Below, one piece after another: positions 43,890 to 52,158 of a DNA stretch of 64,000 nucleotides (position 1 is the stretch's first letter; each line of letters opens with the position of its first letter). The DNA lies in contig QQVN01000003.1 of assembly GCA_003352285.1 (NCBI GenBank), positions 62,001 through 126,000 of the forward strand. Reading direction: 5' to 3'. This stretch comes from Thermoproteota archaeon (GTDB lineage Archaea > Thermoproteota > Nitrososphaeria > Nitrososphaerales > Nitrosopumilaceae). Below the pieces are notes generated by a model that was not told the origin of the DNA, ran no database searches, and worked only from the letters and a program-made list of their open reading frames with translations. The translations under genes and the position numbers were made by a program.

Positions 43890-44966
43890 TTGAAAGCCGC
43901 TCGTATCGTTGAACCTGAAAAGCCTTTACAAATATCTGAATTAGAAGCACCTAAACCTCAAGGCAGTGAAGTCATTGTAAAAGTAAAAGCTGCAGGCGTT
44001 TGTCATAGTGACTTGCATCTTTGGGAAGGTGGCTATGATTTAGGCGATGGAGTTTTTCTCAAAGTTACTGATAGGGGAGTAAAATACCCTGTTACTCCAG
44101 GTCACGAAGTTGTTGGTAGTGTATTAGAAATTGGTCCTGATGTAAAAGGCGTCAAGGTGGGAGATAACGTACTTGTTTATCCTTGGCTGGGATGTGGTCA
44201 ATGCGTTGCGTGTAAAGCAGGCAATGAAAATCTCTGCGACACACCAAAATCTATAGGCCTATTCCAAGATGGCGGCTATGCAGAAATTGTCAAAGTTCCA
44301 CATTACAAATATTTGGCTGATATCACTGGCCTAGATCCAGATGGTGCTACATCTCTTGCATGTGCAGGACTTACAGCTTTTACTGCAGTAAAAAAAGCAA
44401 ATTCAAACTCTCCAGAGTTTATTGTAATAATCGGAGCCGGTGGATTAGGATTAATGGGAATTCAAATTGCTAAAGCAGTAACAAAAGCAAAAGTGATCTG
44501 TGTTGACTTGGATGATAAAAAATTACAAACTGCAAAAGAAATGGGTGCTGATTTTGTTGTAAACTCTAATGTAATTGGTTCTGTTACAACTGGTTCTGGT
44601 AATGCTGCACAAAAAATCATTTCATTATGTAATAACAAAGGGGCAGACAGTGTTATTGATTTTGTTAACGCTCCTCAAACTGCAAAGACTGGCTTAGCAG
44701 TACTTCGAAAACGAGGTAATTTGATACTAGTTGGACTTTTTGGTGGATCTATGGAATTATCACTTGTTACCATTCCGCTTAAAGCAATAACAATTCAAGG
44801 TGCATATACTGGAAATTACGCTAGCATGGTAGAACTAATTGAACTTGCAAAAAAAGGTGTTATCAATCCAAAAATAACTGAACGTTATGCTTTAGACGAT
44901 GCAAATACCGCCCTTGAAAATCTTAAAGCACGGAAAATTAATGGACGTGCGGTAATTAACCCCTGA
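43890..44966 (+). CDS. adh: Zinc-dependent alcohol dehydrogenase
   Basis: Medium-chain dehydrogenase. The catalytic zinc site is GVCHSDLHLWEGG and TPGHEVVG; the structural zinc uses CGQCVACKAGNENLC; the NAD(P) fold is IGAGGLGLMGIQ. The 358-residue form resembles the Sulfolobus alcohol dehydrogenase group. TTG start at 43890. It is alone, divergent from scpA. Its substrate (alcohol or a semialdehyde) cannot be told. Confidence 0.92.
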   Translation: MKAARIVEPEKPLQISELEAPKPQGSEVIVKVKAAGVCHSDLHLWEGGYDLGDGVFLKVTDRGVKYPVTPGHEVVGSVLEIGPDVKGVKVGDNVLVYPWLGCGQCVACKAGNENLCDTPKSIGLFQDGGYAEIVKVPHYKYLADITGLDPDGATSLACAGLTAFTAVKKANSNSPEFIVIIGAGGLGLMGIQIAKAVTKAKVICVDLDDKKLQTAKEMGADFVVNSNVIGSVTTGSGNAAQKIISLCNNKGADSVIDFVNAPQTAKTGLAVLRKRGNLILVGLFGGSMELSLVTIPLKAITIQGAYTGNYASMVELIELAKKGVINPKITERYALDDANTALENLKARKINGRAVINP

Positions 44967-45024
44967 CTGTCTAATTTCCTTTGACCCAATATAGTAATAT
45001 AAAATAAAATATTTTCAGAGCCTG

Positions 45025-45765
45025 TTGGAAGAAAAAAATCAGGAATACGATTTAGCTTTTACTCATCTTAGAAATAATCAAAATATTTCAGCCTATAACC
45101 TATTTACAAATCTGGCAGAGTCTTACAAAAAATCTGATGAACCAAAATCTGCCCTGTTGTACCTTCTTGCAGCAGAATGTAAATCTCGACAGAACAAAGA
45201 TAACAATGAAGAAATTTTGATGGCTGCAAATCTTTATCAAAATTTTGCAAAAAAAGACAAGTCATATAGCTCAAAAAGTGCATATCTTTGCGCATCAAAA
45301 TGCTTTCTTAAAACTGGAAAATATTCTGAGGCAAAAAAAGCATTCAACAAATCTAAAGAAATTTCATCTGCTCAGATAAGCTTTATGCGCCCAGTAATAA
45401 TTATTGAAGATAGTAAAGCCATCACAATGAAACTAGAAAAATATCTTGAGAAACTAGGTTACTCTACGTTTTATTCATTTGAAAAGGGAAAAGATGGAAT
45501 CAAAAAATGTAAAGAATTAATCTCTGAATCACAAAATCCAATTATACTTCTTGACATGGGGCTGCCTGATATTGGCGGTGATGTTGTTGCATCTACTCTT
45601 TTAGAAGAACAGCTGGATCTTCAAATTATTGTTATCACTGCTGATGAAAAAACCTCAAAGCGAGTTAATAAAACAATCAGTTCTGGTGTTGCATCATTTA
45701 TACAAAAACCATTTACAATTGAAGAAGTAAAAAAAGCAATTGATATTGCAGAGTCTGAATATTAA
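45025..45765 (+). CDS. TPR-receiver protein (orphan response regulator)
   Basis: A 246-residue protein with a helical TPR-like N-terminal half (residues 1-115, with YNLFTNLAESYKKSDEPKSA and FLKTGKYSEAKKAFNKSKE) and a receiver domain at 120-246. Receiver residues are the acidic pair in IIEDSKA, the phosphoryl-accepting Asp in ILLDMGLPD, Thr in VITADE and Lys in IQKPF. No histidine kinase and no output DNA-binding domain is seen, so it probably signals by protein contact. TTG start. Confidence 0.85.
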   Translation: MEEKNQEYDLAFTHLRNNQNISAYNLFTNLAESYKKSDEPKSALLYLLAAECKSRQNKDNNEEILMAANLYQNFAKKDKSYSSKSAYLCASKCFLKTGKYSEAKKAFNKSKEISSAQISFMRPVIIIEDSKAITMKLEKYLEKLGYSTFYSFEKGKDGIKKCKELISESQNPIILLDMGLPDIGGDVVASTLLEEQLDLQIIVITADEKTSKRVNKTISSGVASFIQKPFTIEEVKKAIDIAESEY

Positions 45766-46269
45766 TTACAATAGTAACAATGACATATTGAGCAAATTGA
45801 CATTTGCAACATCAAAGTCACTTACTCTATAATCAATTACCTGTTCAGAAAACTTTTCAATAATTTTTTGTGTTGGATCTGAATCTTCAGCTTCAACTTT
45901 CATTACAATAAGAATATTCCAATCGCCTTCTAGATTTGCAATAAACAAATAGTTTGGTAATTTTACTACAAAATCCTTGATAGAATCTTTTACTGAATCT
46001 AGAGATTTTGATGGTTTTAATTTCATAAACAATGCTTCATATTCATTTGATTCCGATACATCGGTTAGAACAGCTTTGTAACCTTTGATGATTCCACTTT
46101 TCTCTAGCCTCTCGATTCTTTTCCGTATGGTTCTATCTGAAACATCATGACCTGATTTTCTTAGCTCAGTTGCTATTTCTTTTGAAGGTGTTCTTGCATT
46201 CTTGTTTAAAATCTCTATAATCTTCTGGTCAACTTTGTCTAGATTTGACCAAGGATCATTACTCATACC
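45766..46269 (-). CDS. Lrp/AsnC-family transcription regulator
   Basis: An N-terminal winged HTH (LDKVDQKIIEILNKNARTP and DRTIRKRIERLEKSGIIKGY) and a C-terminal RAM-like ligand/oligomer domain. The frame is open further upstream to 46458, but that part runs through the tRNA-Tyr gene. I therefore set the start at the ATG at 46269 (MSNDPW, 167 residues); ATG at 46287 is an alternative. Probably controls amino acid or central metabolism genes, as other members do; targets unknown. Confidence 0.88.
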   Translation of the reverse strand, partial: GMSNDPWSNLDKVDQKIIEILNKNARTPSKEIATELRKSGHDVSDRTIRKRIERLEKSGIIKGYKAVLTDVSESNEYEALFMKLKPSKSLDSVKDSIKDFVVKLPNYLFIANLEGDWNILIVMKVEAEDSDPTQKIIEKFSEQVIDYRVSDFDVANVNLLNMSLLLL

Positions 46270-46316
46270 ATAGTGTAAATTCATGAGTTTTTGAATTTTT
46301 GGTTGTGAAAAAATTA

Positions 46317-46440
46317 TGGTCCCAAGCGAAGGAATTGAACCTTCGACAACCCGGTTTCTGTATGCCTGATATGCTGCTATTATGTCAGCCAAAAGCCAAC
46401 TACTACAGCCGGAAGCTCTACCAGGCTGAGCTAGCTTGGG
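46317..46440 (-). tRNA. tRNA-Tyr (GTA) with 47-nt intron, CCA encoded
   Basis: Read on the minus strand, acceptor CCCAAGC (46440-46434) pairs with GCTTGGG, followed by A73 and encoded CCA (46319-46317). The D arm is GCTC-AGCCTGGTA-GAGC and the T arm GAAGG-TTCAATT-CCTTC. Anticodon stem TCCGG pairs with CCGGG only after removing a 47-nt intron (46402-46356) behind position 37. The loop CTGTAG then gives anticodon GTA. The C1-G72 pair is the archaeal tyrosine identity. Confidence 0.93.
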
Positions 46441-46571
46441 ACAAATTTGTCGGAGCACTTTAGTATTAAATAACTATCGAACAAGAACGAATCAAATACG
46501 CATAATTTTGAGTAAATTTAGCACACGATCTGTAAAATATTAAATAATCAAGCTATTGATCACTGGATCCA

Positions 46572-47183
46572 GTGTCAGAAACCATACTTCAAACAAGTGG
46601 ATATGTCTGTATTCCATATTTGCATAGTCATAATACTATTGAACTAAAAGATACATGGGATCATTCAAAGAATATCGAAGACATGTATTTTGTCACTGCA
46701 ACATTCTCTGAGGAGAGTAAGCCATACTTTTCATCATCGGCTAATCACTACATACTTGCCAAATTCAAAGATTCAAAAAAAATAATTAAAGAAATTGAAA
46801 AATACAATCAGGATAAACCGTCTTTTATTTTCACAATGGATGAAGGATTGTTTGAACGTGAATCCCAAGGAACAATGAATTTTGTTTCAGTGTACTATTT
46901 GGAATATGGTGATTCAGAGGAAGATGTCAGCGAAGTTGCAAATCTTGTTGCCAAGCGAGAAAAAGTGGGTAAAGCAGGTGTAGGTCATATGGATCTATGC
47001 TGTACCATACCACAAAAGTTTACTTTTCCATACAGTGGCAATATTGTTGTGTTAGAAGTTTCTAGTGATAAAAGCCATCAAAGTGTGAACAAATATTGTG
47101 AAAAAACACGACGTGATGTTGGAAGAAAAGGGATCACACTGACAAATCTTGTTAGTCTTTCCATTCTTGAAAAGCTAAAATAA
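46572..47183 (+). CDS. Protein of unknown function (203 residues)
   Basis: I do not recognise this protein. It looks like two alternating strand-helix modules; notable parts are MYFVTATFSEESKPYF, GVGHMDLCCTIPQKF with a paired cysteine, and a basic C-terminus (CEKTRRDVGRKGITL). No signal peptide or membrane span. The start is GTG at 46572, lying inside a perfect 14-bp palindrome (CACTGGATCCAGTG, 46561-46574) that could be an operator. aIF5A follows 34 bp downstream. Confidence 0.7.
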   Translation: MSETILQTSGYVCIPYLHSHNTIELKDTWDHSKNIEDMYFVTATFSEESKPYFSSSANHYILAKFKDSKKIIKEIEKYNQDKPSFIFTMDEGLFERESQGTMNFVSVYYLEYGDSEEDVSEVANLVAKREKVGKAGVGHMDLCCTIPQKFTFPYSGNIVVLEVSSDKSHQSVNKYCEKTRRDVGRKGITLTNLVSLSILEKLK

Positions 47184-47217
47184 AAAAGTTAAATATCGAC
47201 GTATAACTGGTTCCTTC

Positions 47218-47628
47218 ATGAGCAAGCCAGCAGATTTGGGTTCATTAAAGATCGGTTCTTACATTTTACTACCTGTATCTGATCAACCATCAGGTGAACC
47301 ATGTAGAATCGTAGAGTATGATACCAGTAAACCTGGAAAACATGGAGCAGCAAAAGCAAGAATTGTAGGTGTTGGAATTTTTGATGACCAAAAAAGGCCC
47401 CATGTAGGACCTGTTAGCATGCAAGTTCACGTTCCTTTGATTGACAAAAGAACTGGACAAATTATCTCCATTACTGGAGACATTATCCAAATAATGGATT
47501 CTGAAACCTTCGAGACAATAGACGTCACCCTGATTGATGATGAAGTCAAGGGTAAGCTAGAGAATGGACAAAACGTAGAATACTGGAAGGTTATGGATAA
47601 AACCAAAATAATGCGTGTAAAGAGTTAA
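47218..47628 (+). CDS. eif5a: Translation factor aIF5A
   Basis: Archaeal homologue of eIF5A, which helps ribosomes through difficult peptide bonds. It has a KOW/SH3-like N-terminal domain with the modification loop SKPGKHGAAKAR, whose first loop lysine is the site for hypusine or deoxyhypusine, and an OB-fold C-terminal domain (GQIISITGDIIQIMD). It is 136 residues. A box C/D guide RNA begins 4 bp after its stop, and the diphthamide enzyme Dph6 comes next. Confidence 0.95.
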   Translation: MSKPADLGSLKIGSYILLPVSDQPSGEPCRIVEYDTSKPGKHGAAKARIVGVGIFDDQKRPHVGPVSMQVHVPLIDKRTGQIISITGDIIQIMDSETFETIDVTLIDDEVKGKLENGQNVEYWKVMDKTKIMRVKS

Positions 47629-47632
47629 ACTC

Positions 47633-47697
47633 GGATGCTGATGATGAGCGGAAAAGCCGTCTGAGGTTTGATGAGGATTATGAGTAATGAAGCATCC
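47633..47697 (+). ncRNA. Box C/D guide RNA predicted to target C34 of elongator tRNA-Met
   Basis: A 65-nt element with all parts of an archaeal C/D sRNA. Terminal stem GGATGCT (47633-47639) pairs perfectly with AGCATCC (47691-47697). Box C is ATGATGA (47641-47647), box D' CTGA (47661-47664), box C' TTGATGA (47668-47674) and box D the variant ATGA (47687-47690). The D guide (47675-47686) is complementary to ACTCATAATCC, an elongator tRNA-Met anticodon loop. The fifth base before box D pairs with the C of anticodon CAU (position 34). The D' guide target is unknown. It lies in the 3' region of aIF5A and may be processed from that mRNA. Confidence 0.85.
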
Positions 47698-47748
47698 AAC
47701 AATCATCATTTCTAATACTTCAAATGAAACAATATACCAAACTATGTC

Positions 47749-48447
47749 ATGAGACTTGCAGCACTTTTTTCTGGAGGTAAGGATAGCACATATTCTATCT
47801 ACCAAGCTACCTCCGAAGGTCATGAAGTGGTTTGTCTTGTTACAGTATTTCCAAAATCAGAAGAAAGTATGCTTTTACATCATCCAAATATCGAAGTGAC
47901 AAAATTACTTTCTACCTCAATGAGAATCCCTCAAGTGTATGTGACTTCAGATTCCAATGATACAGCTAATGAAGTTAATTCTATTTTTCAAATTCTAAAA
48001 AAAGCAAAAATTGATTTTCAAATAGAGGGACTAGTACATGGTGGAATTTCTAGTGTATTTCAAAAGAAAAACTTTGAAAATTTATGTAAAAAACTAGATC
48101 TCAAACTCTTTTCTCCAGTTTGGAATCTTAATCCTCATTCATATATGAAACAACTTTTAGAGAAAGGATTTTGTTTTATGATTACTAGTGTTACTTCTGA
48201 GGGATTAGACGATTCATGGTTAGGCAAGATTATCGACCCTGCAGATATTGAAAACTTATCCGAGTTATCAAAAAAACATGGATTCAATCTTAATTTTGAG
48301 GGAGGCGAGGCTGAAACACTAGTTGTAGATTGCCCTTTGTATTCATATCCATTGGAGATAACAAATTTTAAAAAAATATGGGATGGTTACCGTGGAAAAC
48401 TTGAGATTATAGAGTCAAAATTAGATTATAGCAAAAAAAATGTGTAA
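47749..48447 (+). CDS. dph6: Diphthine-ammonia ligase Dph6
   Basis: ATP-dependent amidation of diphthine, the last step of diphthamide formation on a histidine of elongation factor aEF2. The N-type ATP-pyrophosphatase P-loop is ALFSGGKDSTYS at residues 6-16. Later motifs are VTSEGLDDSWLGK and FNLNFEGGEAETLVVDCPLY, diagnostic of the Dph6/MJ0570 group. It is 232 residues. The rest of the pathway (Dph2, Dph5) is not in this window. Confidence 0.9.
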   Translation: MRLAALFSGGKDSTYSIYQATSEGHEVVCLVTVFPKSEESMLLHHPNIEVTKLLSTSMRIPQVYVTSDSNDTANEVNSIFQILKKAKIDFQIEGLVHGGISSVFQKKNFENLCKKLDLKLFSPVWNLNPHSYMKQLLEKGFCFMITSVTSEGLDDSWLGKIIDPADIENLSELSKKHGFNLNFEGGEAETLVVDCPLYSYPLEITNFKKIWDGYRGKLEIIESKLDYSKKNV

Positions 48448-48506
48448 TTTTTTAACGACTCGAGATGGCACAATAGTGATTTCATGCATGTGCCTATCTT
48501 AAGGCT

Positions 48507-48533
48507 GTTCTTCGTGAACGATATCTGAAGAAC
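48507..48533 (+). other. Hairpin of unknown role upstream of SRP54
   Basis: In the 123-bp gap between dph6 and the SRP54 gene, GTTCTTC (48507-48513) pairs with GAAGAAC (48527-48533) around a 13-nt loop. It is followed by an A-run and precedes the TTG start of SRP54 by 37 bases. It could be part of a small RNA, a processing site or chance; nothing else is seen in the gap. Confidence 0.3.
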
Positions 48534-48570
48534 AAAAAACGTCATATAATCTAAAAATCAATGATTTCCA

Positions 48571-49896
48571 TTGTTAGATAATCTAAAAACAAATCTGCGA
48601 GCAGCCATTAAAAAGATTGTAAGCTCCTCAGGCATTGATGAGGAATTAATTGATGAATTATGCAAGGACGTTCAAAGAGCATTATTACAATCAGACGTAA
48701 ATGTTAGGTTAGTACTTGAAATTACAAAAAAGCTAAAAGATCGTTCATTAAACGAATCTCCACCTCCGGGACTATCTCGAAAGGATCACATTGTAAAAAT
48801 TCTATATGATGAACTTGCAAAACTATTAGGAAATGAGACAGAATTCTCATTCAAGGCTGGTAAAATTAACAAAGTTTTGATGTTGGGAATTCAGGGAAGT
48901 GGAAAAACCACCATGTCTTCAAAACTAGCAAAATTTTTGACAAAACAAGGATACAAAGTAGGAGTAATTGGTGCAGATACTTATCGTCCTGGCGCATTGG
49001 TCCAATTAAAAACAATGTGTGAAAAGGCAAATGTCGAAGTTTATGGTGAAGAGAACAACAAAGATTCTCCACAAATTGTAGAAAAGGGTCTAAAACATTT
49101 CGAAAATTCCAATCTTGATATAATTTTGATTGATACTGCAGGACGCCATAAAGAAGAACAGGAACTACTCGATGAAATGAAACGAATTAGTAAGGTTTCA
49201 AATCCTGACCTTGCATTATTAGTGATTGATGGGACTATAGGCCAACAGTGCTTTAATCAGGCTGAAGCTTTTCACAAAACAGTCCCTGTAGGTGGAATTG
49301 TAATTACAAAATTAGATAGCTCTGCTAAGGGTGGTGGGGCAATAGCTGCCTCAGCTGCCACAGGCGCTCAAATCATGTACATCGGTACTGGTGAAAGAAT
49401 TGATGACCTTGAACAATTCTCCCCTACTCGATTTGTTGGTCGGCTATTGGGAATGGGTGACATTCAAGCAGTACTAGATCTTGCAAAGAGGTTAGAAAGT
49501 GAAGCAGATGATGTTAGACTAAAGAGAATTTCAAGTGGTAAAATGAATATGGATGATTTTTACTATCAACTTGAAGAAGTCACTAAAGTTGGTTCACTGA
49601 GGGGTTTTCTAGATAATATGCCTGGATTATCTGGAATGGTAAAAGATGATCAGCTTGATCAGATGGAAGGTAGAGTGGAACGATGGCGTTACATCATTCA
49701 AAGTATGACCAAAGATGAAAAGGCAGATCCTGACTTGCTTAATTCGTCTAGGATCAAAAGAATTGCTAGAGGCTCTGGCTGGTCTGAACATGACGTCAAA
49801 GAGCTACTAAAAAACTACAAAAATTCTAAGAGTATGATGAAAGCATCAAAGGGACGACAGATGCAAGGCGCTCTTAGACGAATGGGTTTGGGATAA
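48571..49896 (+). CDS. srp54: Signal recognition particle GTPase SRP54
   Basis: Recognises signal sequences and delivers ribosomes to the membrane receptor FtsY. The N domain helix bundle (residues 1-90) is followed by the G domain with GIQGSGKTT, DTYRPGA, DTAGRH and TKLD, and by the methionine-containing M domain (about 300-441) with MPGLSGMVKDDQLDQMEGR. Length 441 is standard. The start is TTG at 48571. SRP19 is also in this window; the 7S RNA was not seen. Confidence 0.95.
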   Translation: MLDNLKTNLRAAIKKIVSSSGIDEELIDELCKDVQRALLQSDVNVRLVLEITKKLKDRSLNESPPPGLSRKDHIVKILYDELAKLLGNETEFSFKAGKINKVLMLGIQGSGKTTMSSKLAKFLTKQGYKVGVIGADTYRPGALVQLKTMCEKANVEVYGEENNKDSPQIVEKGLKHFENSNLDIILIDTAGRHKEEQELLDEMKRISKVSNPDLALLVIDGTIGQQCFNQAEAFHKTVPVGGIVITKLDSSAKGGGAIAASAATGAQIMYIGTGERIDDLEQFSPTRFVGRLLGMGDIQAVLDLAKRLESEADDVRLKRISSGKMNMDDFYYQLEEVTKVGSLRGFLDNMPGLSGMVKDDQLDQMEGRVERWRYIIQSMTKDEKADPDLLNSSRIKRIARGSGWSEHDVKELLKNYKNSKSMMKASKGRQMQGALRRMGLG

Positions 49897-49934
49897 TTCG
49901 TATAGCTAATAACGTGTAATTATGATGTATTTGC

Positions 49935-51092
49935 GTGTCAAATGAAAAATTTAACCAAATAATATTAGATTCAAAAAAAATACTCAAAGAATACGATTTA
50001 TGTGATGATTGCCTTGGTAGATTATTTGTCAAAAGACTAAATGTTACCTCAAACAAATTACTTGGAAAAAAAATCAGAAAAAAAATTAAACACAAGAATT
50101 CTAAATGTTTTATTTGTAAAAATCAATTCGATACTTTTCCTGTTATTCTTAAAAAATTACTAGAGACATCTAATGATTACCAGTTTTTTACTTTTCTGAT
50201 TGGTGCCATACTAAAACCATCTTTCATTGATAGGGATGATACAATTCGCTCCAAATTTAGCTTACGTGGGATTGACAGCATCAAAACCGCTGTTACAAAG
50301 GAACTTTCAAAACAATTTTCTAAAAAAACTAAATCAATATCTGATCATGACTCTCCTGATTTGACATTAACAATTAATTTTAAAAACGGTTCAATTGAAA
50401 CTCGTTCTAAACCGGTATTTGTTTTTGGTAGATACACTAAGACATCTAGATCTCTATCACAAAAACAAAAATCTTGTGAAAACTGTAATGGAAAAGGCTG
50501 TTCGGTCTGTTGTTATCATGGAATTTCAAGTTTTGAGAGTATAGAGGGACAAATATCAAAATATCTTTACAATAAATTTGATGCAAAACAGGTAAAAATA
50601 TCTTGGATTGGTGGAGAAGACAAATCAAGTCTTGTTTATAATCCTGGGAGACCGTTTTTTGTAAAAATCCTTGATCCAAAAAAACGTAAAGTAAAATTTC
50701 ACAAAAAGATCGCTTTGAGAGAAATGAGTTTACTATCTCTAAAAATTATACCTGCATTTCCAAAAGTACCAATTCGGTTTAACTCTCTGGTTGAATTATC
50801 AATATCCACTGAAAACCCTATTCCAAAAAACTCTCTAAAAAAATTCTCTCAGTTATCCAAGTCGGTGGTTGCAATATATGACAAATTTGGCAAGCGCATT
50901 GAAAAAGCAATACATTCTTTCAAATACAAAAAGACTGGCGATTCCTCGTTTATGACTATTCTTAATGTGGAGAGTGGATTTCCTTTGAGGAAATTTGTAG
51001 TAGGTGAGGATGTCTTCCCTAATCTTTCTGATCTTTTAGAGAATAGGTGTAGGTGTACACAAATTGATTTCCGTGACGTTGAGATGGAATGA
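49935..51092 (+). CDS. pus10: tRNA pseudouridine synthase Pus10
   Basis: Makes pseudouridine 55 (and in some archaea 54) in tRNAs. The N-terminal part carries a zinc-type set of cysteines (CDDCLGRLF, CFICKNQF and CENCNGKGCSVC) and a THUMP-like region. The catalytic aspartate is expected in GGEDKSSLVYNPGRPFF, in the place of the family's GRED-DVRxLGxGRPF. The C-terminal NVESGFPLRKFVVGED fits. It is 385 residues from a GTG at 49935. Confidence 0.88.
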   Translation: MSNEKFNQIILDSKKILKEYDLCDDCLGRLFVKRLNVTSNKLLGKKIRKKIKHKNSKCFICKNQFDTFPVILKKLLETSNDYQFFTFLIGAILKPSFIDRDDTIRSKFSLRGIDSIKTAVTKELSKQFSKKTKSISDHDSPDLTLTINFKNGSIETRSKPVFVFGRYTKTSRSLSQKQKSCENCNGKGCSVCCYHGISSFESIEGQISKYLYNKFDAKQVKISWIGGEDKSSLVYNPGRPFFVKILDPKKRKVKFHKKIALREMSLLSLKIIPAFPKVPIRFNSLVELSISTENPIPKNSLKKFSQLSKSVVAIYDKFGKRIEKAIHSFKYKKTGDSSFMTILNVESGFPLRKFVVGEDVFPNLSDLLENRCRCTQIDFRDVEME

Positions 51093-51127
51093 CAACAAAT
51101 AACTAACCATCCATAACACTGCTTTTC

Positions 51128-51229
51128 ATGCCTCTACGAAAAAAAGGAAAACATGCAAGATGGGCGGATCAAAGAGCTGATAGACGTAAGAAAAAGAAAT
51201 CAAAAGCTGGAAAACCCCGTTCCAGATAA
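51128..51229 (+). CDS. 33-residue highly basic protein
   Basis: An ATG at 51128 opens a 33-codon frame in the 170-bp gap after pus10. The peptide (MPLRKKGKHARWADQRADR then KKKKSKAGKPRSR) has more than a dozen Lys/Arg and no Cys, and looks like a nucleic-acid or ribosome-binding mini-protein. It is too short for ordinary gene callers. Neighbours are RNA-modification and ribosomal genes, which would suit an RNA-binding role. Reality of the gene rests on composition and context only. Confidence 0.5.
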   Translation: MPLRKKGKHARWADQRADRRKKKKSKAGKPRSR

Positions 51230-51271
51230 CCAAATCAACATTTTTACCTGTTTACTAAACGAGTGGATTTC

Positions 51272-51979
51272 ATGGATCCTTTATTCAAGGTTAAAGAGGC
51301 ATTCAAGGCAGGAGTCCTACCTGAGAAAGTTTACTCATTAATCGAAGAACGATTCCCAATTACTGTAGAGGGTATTAACCGAGTCGAAAAAGCATCTGGA
51401 ATAAACTATCCTATTGCATATGTGGACCCATCAATTATTGTAACTTCCAATGATCCAAACTCCTTCCAGTATGGAATTTTATTTGCACGCACAATTCCTT
51501 TGGTACTAGAAGACAAACTTCAAGTTGTCATACAAATTTCTGGGCCGTTAGTAGCATATGGTCTTAAAGGAACAATTCATGCGATTTTGGCACATGAATT
51601 TTTACATTATTTGGAGTTAATTCGCAAAGTATCAAAAATGGAGATGCTTTCTGATGAGATTTCCAGTAATTTATTTGAAAACGTGTATGCTGATGAAACT
51701 AGATTGTTTGAGCCAAAAGCAGTTTTCAAAGATCGTACATTGCTTCTCCATATCACAAAAAAATTCCCGTCTGGCTTTAGGGACTACAAATTAGAAGATA
51801 AAGTAATCAAAAACTGGATTGAAAAAAAACTTCCCACATCTAACATTACATTGGATTCCAATATAATGAAAATATCTGCAAACTCACTTGCAAAAATTAA
51901 GATTAATCCTCAATTTGTAAAATTGATAGAAAACCTAGAAGAAAAGAGCAAGAAAATAAGAAAGAAAAAGTACTATTGA
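51272..51979 (+). CDS. Putative zinc metallopeptidase-like protein (HEFLH)
   Basis: A 235-residue soluble protein with HEFLH in [16 protein letters not shown] near residue 115, the HExxH zinc-binding pattern of metallopeptidases; acidic residues follow in ENVYADE about 30 residues on. The remaining sequence does not match a named peptidase. The ATG at 51272 is preferred over a GTG three codons upstream. It overlaps the S27ae gene tail-to-tail by 7 bp. Confidence 0.7.
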   Translation: MDPLFKVKEAFKAGVLPEKVYSLIEERFPITVEGINRVEKASGINYPIAYVDPSIIVTSNDPNSFQYGILFARTIPLVLEDKLQVVIQISGPLVAYGLKGTIHAILAHEFLHYLELIRKVSKMEMLSDEISSNLFENVYADETRLFEPKAVFKDRTLLLHITKKFPSGFRDYKLEDKVIKNWIEKKLPTSNITLDSNIMKISANSLAKIKINPQFVKLIENLEEKSKKIRKKKYY

Positions 51980-52158
51980 TTAAATTCTGTTAAACCACAT
52001 TTTCCACAAGTATGTCTATTCTTGTGTACGGACATGAAAACTCCTTTACCACATCGTGAACAGATTTTTCTTAATTTAGTTAGTTTGTCTTTGTCTACTT
52101 TGTAGTATTTGTACACATTTGGACTAGAGCCTTTTTTTCCTGCTTTTTTATCTGCCAT
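51973..52158 (-). CDS. rps27ae: 30S ribosomal protein S27ae
   Basis: Small zinc-ribbon ribosomal protein, the archaeal counterpart of the ribosomal half of eukaryotic ubiquitin-S27a. Cysteine pairs are [10 protein letters not shown] and CGKCGLTEF, with the conserved [12 protein letters not shown] run. It is 61 residues, preceded by a basic N-terminal tail. Its ATG shares a base with the S24e stop, so both are co-translated. Confidence 0.94.
   Translation of the reverse strand: MADKKAGKKGSSPNVYKYYKVDKDKLTKLRKICSRCGKGVFMSVHKNRHTCGKCGLTEFNQ

Noticed and set aside
46270-46458. Upstream extension of the Lrp-type regulator to 46458
   Set aside because: The extra 63 codons read through the tRNA-Tyr gene and do not look like the family; the HTH begins soon after the ATG at 46269.
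48461-48533. A second box C/D RNA before SRP54
   Set aside because: There is a CTGA and a UGA-containing element by the hairpin, but no proper RUGAUGA box, no second guide and no matching terminal stem.
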